Shown one piece after another: positions 5,287-7,097 of a DNA stretch of 7,097 bases. The DNA is from Deltaproteobacteria bacterium (GTDB lineage Bacteria > Desulfobacterota > Anaeroferrophillalia > Anaeroferrophillales > Tharpellaceae), in assembly GCA_030595135.1 (NCBI GenBank), contig JAUVDU010000075.1, positions 1-7,097 on the forward strand, read 5' to 3'. A model generated the notes under the pieces. The model was not told the origin of the DNA. It saw only the letters and a program-made list of their open reading frames with translations, and did no database searches. The position numbers and the translations under genes are program-made. How positions within the stretch are numbered: the first letter of the stretch is position 1; each line of letters opens with the position of its first letter.

Positions 5287-6612
5287 ACCCATAAAAAAAT
5301 AGTTAACTTTGAATCTCTCGGCTCCCGGGTTGAAAAAGAGAAACTTTTCCGTTATACCGGCCAAGTTACGAGCCTGACCGGCCTGGTCATTGAAGGCGAT
5401 GGGCCACCGGTCTCGGTCGGCGATCTTTGCCGCATTGAAAACCCGCAGACCAAAACCAGTATCACCTGTGAAACCGTTGGCTTTCGCGAGCAACGTATCC
5501 TTTTGATGCCGCTGGGCGAACTCCAGGGCATCGCCCCCGGCAACCGTATTTTTTCACTGCGACAACCAGCAGAGATTCCCGTCGGCGAAGCCCTTCTCGG
5601 CCGCGTTCTTGATGGTCTCGGAAATCCCCTTGACAACCTCGGCGAACTTAACTGTCCGGGCCGAATCCCCCTCTATCGAGATCCGATAAATCCTTTTCTA
5701 CGACGCCGAATTGTCTCCCCGATTGATCTCGGCATTCGCAGCGTCAACGGCCTTCTGACCTGCGGCAAAGGCCAACGCATGGGAATTATGGCCGGTTCCG
5801 GTGTCGGCAAAAGTGTACTTTTAGGAATGATGGCCCGCTACACCCGGGCGGACATTAATGTCATCGCCCTGGTCGGTGAACGAGGTCGCGAAGTCCGTGA
5901 ATTTATCGAACGTGATCTCGGCCCGGAAGGGCTTAAACGCAGCATCGTGGTTGTCGCAACCTCAGACCAACCGCCGCTGGTGCGCCTGCGCGGAGCCTTT
6001 CTCGCCACCGCCATTGCCGAATATTTTCGCGATCTTGGCCGTGATGTCCTGCTCATGATGGACTCTCTAACCCGTTTTGCCATGGCCCAACGAGAGATCG
6101 GCCTGGCCATCGGCGAGCCGCCGACCAGCAAAGGCTACACCCCTTCAGTCTTTTCCCTGTTGCCGAAACTCTTGGAACGCGCCGGCCGCGACGCCGGCGA
6201 CGGCTCAATTACCGGTCTTTACACCGTATTAGTTGAGGGAGACGACCTGACCGAACCGATTGCCGACGCCGCCCGCTCCATCCTCGACGGCCACATTGTC
6301 CTTTCTCGCCGACTCGCCGACCGCAACATTTTCCCCGCTATTGACCCCTTAAGCAGCAAAAGCCGGGTGATGATTGATGTCGTCCGCCGCGAGCAAATAC
6401 AAAATGCCGGTGAGCTCCTAAATCTCATGGCCGCCTATCAGGAAGCTGAAGATCTGATCAATATCGGCGCCTATGTTGACGGCAGTAACCCACGCATTGA
6501 TCGCGCCATCACTCTCCATGAAAAGATCCTCAACTATCTGCGCCAGGAAATTGACCAGCCCGCCACTTTCGCCGACAGTGTCACTCAGCTCGAAAAACTA
6601 CTCCACCAATAA
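5284..6612 (+). CDS. fliI: Flagellum-specific export ATPase FliI
   Basis: FliI (442 residues, normal length) is the cytoplasmic hexameric ATPase of the flagellar type III export apparatus, related to the F1 beta subunit. Visible motifs, in order: the N-terminal beta-barrel domain (about 20-95); Walker A AGSGVGKS (170-177) with catalytic K176; VGERGREVREF (197-207) with the likely catalytic E199; Walker B DVLLMMD (254-260); and the FliI/SctN-type stretch GYTPSVFSLLPKLLERAG (284-301). The C-terminal helical domain includes NAGELLNLMAAYQEAEDLI (374-392). The start codon is GTG at 5284, 3 nt after the fliH stop, with no good Shine-Dalgarno of its own, so translation probably depends on ribosomes finishing fliH. 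It is in the same frame as fliH. The TAA stop touches the hairpin that follows. Confidence 0.98.
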   Translation: MTHKKIVNFESLGSRVEKEKLFRYTGQVTSLTGLVIEGDGPPVSVGDLCRIENPQTKTSITCETVGFREQRILLMPLGELQGIAPGNRIFSLRQPAEIPVGEALLGRVLDGLGNPLDNLGELNCPGRIPLYRDPINPFLRRRIVSPIDLGIRSVNGLLTCGKGQRMGIMAGSGVGKSVLLGMMARYTRADINVIALVGERGREVREFIERDLGPEGLKRSIVVVATSDQPPLVRLRGAFLATAIAEYFRDLGRDVLLMMDSLTRFAMAQREIGLAIGEPPTSKGYTPSVFSLLPKLLERAGRDAGDGSITGLYTVLVEGDDLTEPIADAARSILDGHIVLSRRLADRNIFPAIDPLSSKSRVMIDVVRREQIQNAGELLNLMAAYQEAEDLINIGAYVDGSNPRIDRAITLHEKILNYLRQEIDQPATFADSVTQLEKLLHQ

Positions 6613-6676
6613 TGGCTAAGTAAAAAGTTCCGATATCCTGCGCTGTTGTGGTTTATCGAAATTTTTACTTAGCCAT
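6612..6676. repeat. Long hairpin behind fliI
   Basis: ATGGCTAAGTAAAAA (6612-6626) is a perfect 15-bp inverted repeat of TTTTTACTTAGCCAT (6662-6676). The stem continues inward through GTTCCGATA (6627-6635) against TATCGAAA (6654-6661), with one mismatch and one bulged base, leaving a loop of 18 nt. It is not a classic terminator because the T run lies inside the stem and the base of the stem is followed by CCTG. It may protect the 3' end of the operon mRNA, terminate transcription weakly, or be a palindromic mobile-element remnant. Confidence 0.75.
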
Positions 6677-6861
6677 CCTGTGACTTTTTACGAATGCATC
6701 AATGATGGCATCGCAAAATATTTGCCGGGTTCACTCTTTAAGAACATTTCCCTAATGAAAACCGGGAAAAGAAGAAAGCAGATTGACAAAAGTGACACTG
6801 ATGGACTAAAAGTTCTTAGCGAAGCACTTAAAAGCACCCTCTTTTTTTCAGGACAGTTATC
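6677..6861. other. Non-coding spacer before the last gene
   Basis: I see no convincing gene in these 185 nt. A GTG-initiated reading frame from 6680 runs into the next gene in another frame, has no Shine-Dalgarno and resembles nothing I know. The spacer holds a small dyad TTTCCC/GGGAAA (6747-6752 with 6764-6769) and a TTGACA (6783-6788) with only a weak TAAAAG (6807-6812) 18 bp further, which might be a sigma-70 promoter for the next gene. fliJ, often found behind fliI, is not here. Confidence 0.55.
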
Positions 6862-7097
6862 ATGGCAGCTGTAAACCCAACACCACCCCAGGGAAACCGT
6901 ACCCGACTCGGACTGCTACTGGTTGATGAAGGTTTTATTACACCCAACCAGCTCCAAGAAGCACTACGACTGCAACAGGAAAATCCAAAAAAACCGGATG
7001 ACTACCAACATTTAGGGGAAATCTTGCTCGATAAAAAATATATCGGTGCCGATCAACTCCACTATGTAATAAAAAAACACGGCAAAAAGACCCGTTT
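6862..7097 (+). CDS. GspE/MshE N-terminal-like domain protein (partial, 5' end)
   Basis: The first 78 codons are present and the gene runs off the window. After a Pro/Asn-rich start, residues 15-40 (RLGLLLVDEGFITPNQLQEA, then LRLQQE) and 51-72 (LGEILLDKKYIGADQLHYVI) show the pattern LG.LL...G.I....L..AL..Q, typical of the N-terminal domain of type II secretion/type IV pilus ATPases (GspE, PilB, MshE). In MshE this domain binds cyclic di-GMP, and it also occurs fused to other enzymes. The ATG has AGGA (6850-6853) 8 nt upstream. The downstream domain, and so the function, cannot be told: an ATPase, a transglycosylase fusion or a stand-alone regulator are all possible. Being behind fliI suggests, but does not prove, a role in motility. 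Confidence 0.75.
   Translation, partial: MAAVNPTPPQGNRTRLGLLLVDEGFITPNQLQEALRLQQENPKKPDDYQHLGEILLDKKYIGADQLHYVIKKHGKKTR

Noticed and set aside
6610..6636. TAAT-N15-TCCGATAT as a sigma-28 promoter for the last gene
   Set aside because: The -10 match is partial, the -35 is imperfect and the site is fully contained in the hairpin arm and fliI stop, so chance is more likely.
6706..6725. TGGCA...TTTGC as a second sigma-54 promoter
   Set aside because: GG and GC are 15 bp apart instead of 10, so sigma-54 would not recognise it.
6680..6874. A 64-codon GTG-initiated frame before the last gene
   Set aside because: It has no Shine-Dalgarno, overlaps the next gene's start in another frame and has no recognisable features.

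Overview
The window carries an intact tRNA-Gly gene followed by the front part of a flagellar basal-body and export operon, all on the + strand: flgB, flgC, fliE, fliF, fliG, fliH, fliI, then the 5' end of a gene for a protein with a GspE/MshE N-terminal-like domain. The gene order, a good sigma-54 (-24/-12) promoter in front of flgB and the protein sequences suggest a Gram-negative flagellated bacterium. A Desulfobacterota/Desulfuromonadales-type relative ('Deltaproteobacteria') fits best, but that placement is an inference from style and not a database match.

Layout. 1-42 is short upstream sequence with no convincing promoter. 43-118 is tRNA-Gly(CCC) with encoded CCA, closed by a strong intrinsic terminator (about 128-160). 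161-367 is the control region of the operon: a C-rich tract (164-188), a weak dyad (198-225), the sigma-54 promoter (238-253), a leader of about 100 nt with a small AT-rich palindrome (335-349), and a Shine-Dalgarno. 368-1597 holds flgB, flgC and fliE (proximal rod and rod/MS-ring junction). 1595-1739 is a 145-bp imperfect palindrome with 19-bp terminal inverted repeats ending in TA on both sides; it looks like a non-coding miniature mobile element (MITE-like) between fliE and fliF. 1788-4421 holds fliF and fliG (MS ring and rotor). 4408-6612 holds fliH and fliI (export ATPase regulator and ATPase). 6612-6676 is a second long hairpin starting on the last base of the fliI stop codon. 6677-6861 is apparently non-coding. 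6862-7097 is the start of the last gene, which runs off the window.

How the genes work together. FliF forms the MS ring in the inner membrane. FliG sits on its cytoplasmic C-terminus as the torque-receiving rotor ring. FliE links the MS ring to the rod, whose proximal part contains FlgB and FlgC. FliH and FliI form the cytoplasmic ATPase complex that feeds the flagellar type III export gate. All of these act early in assembly, which agrees with one sigma-54 promoter driving them as an early or middle operon. No fliJ follows fliI here, although it often does in flagellar operons.

Most notable observations: the MITE-like palindrome whose left edge forms part of the fliE stop codon; the 7-bp tandem repeat at the fliH/fliI junction, which leaves both genes in the same frame separated only by TAG GCA; the second hairpin behind fliI; and the sigma-54 promoter with a G-quadruplex-capable tract where an enhancer-binding site would be expected. 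I did not find evidence of a wholly new protein system; the novelty is in the non-coding parts.
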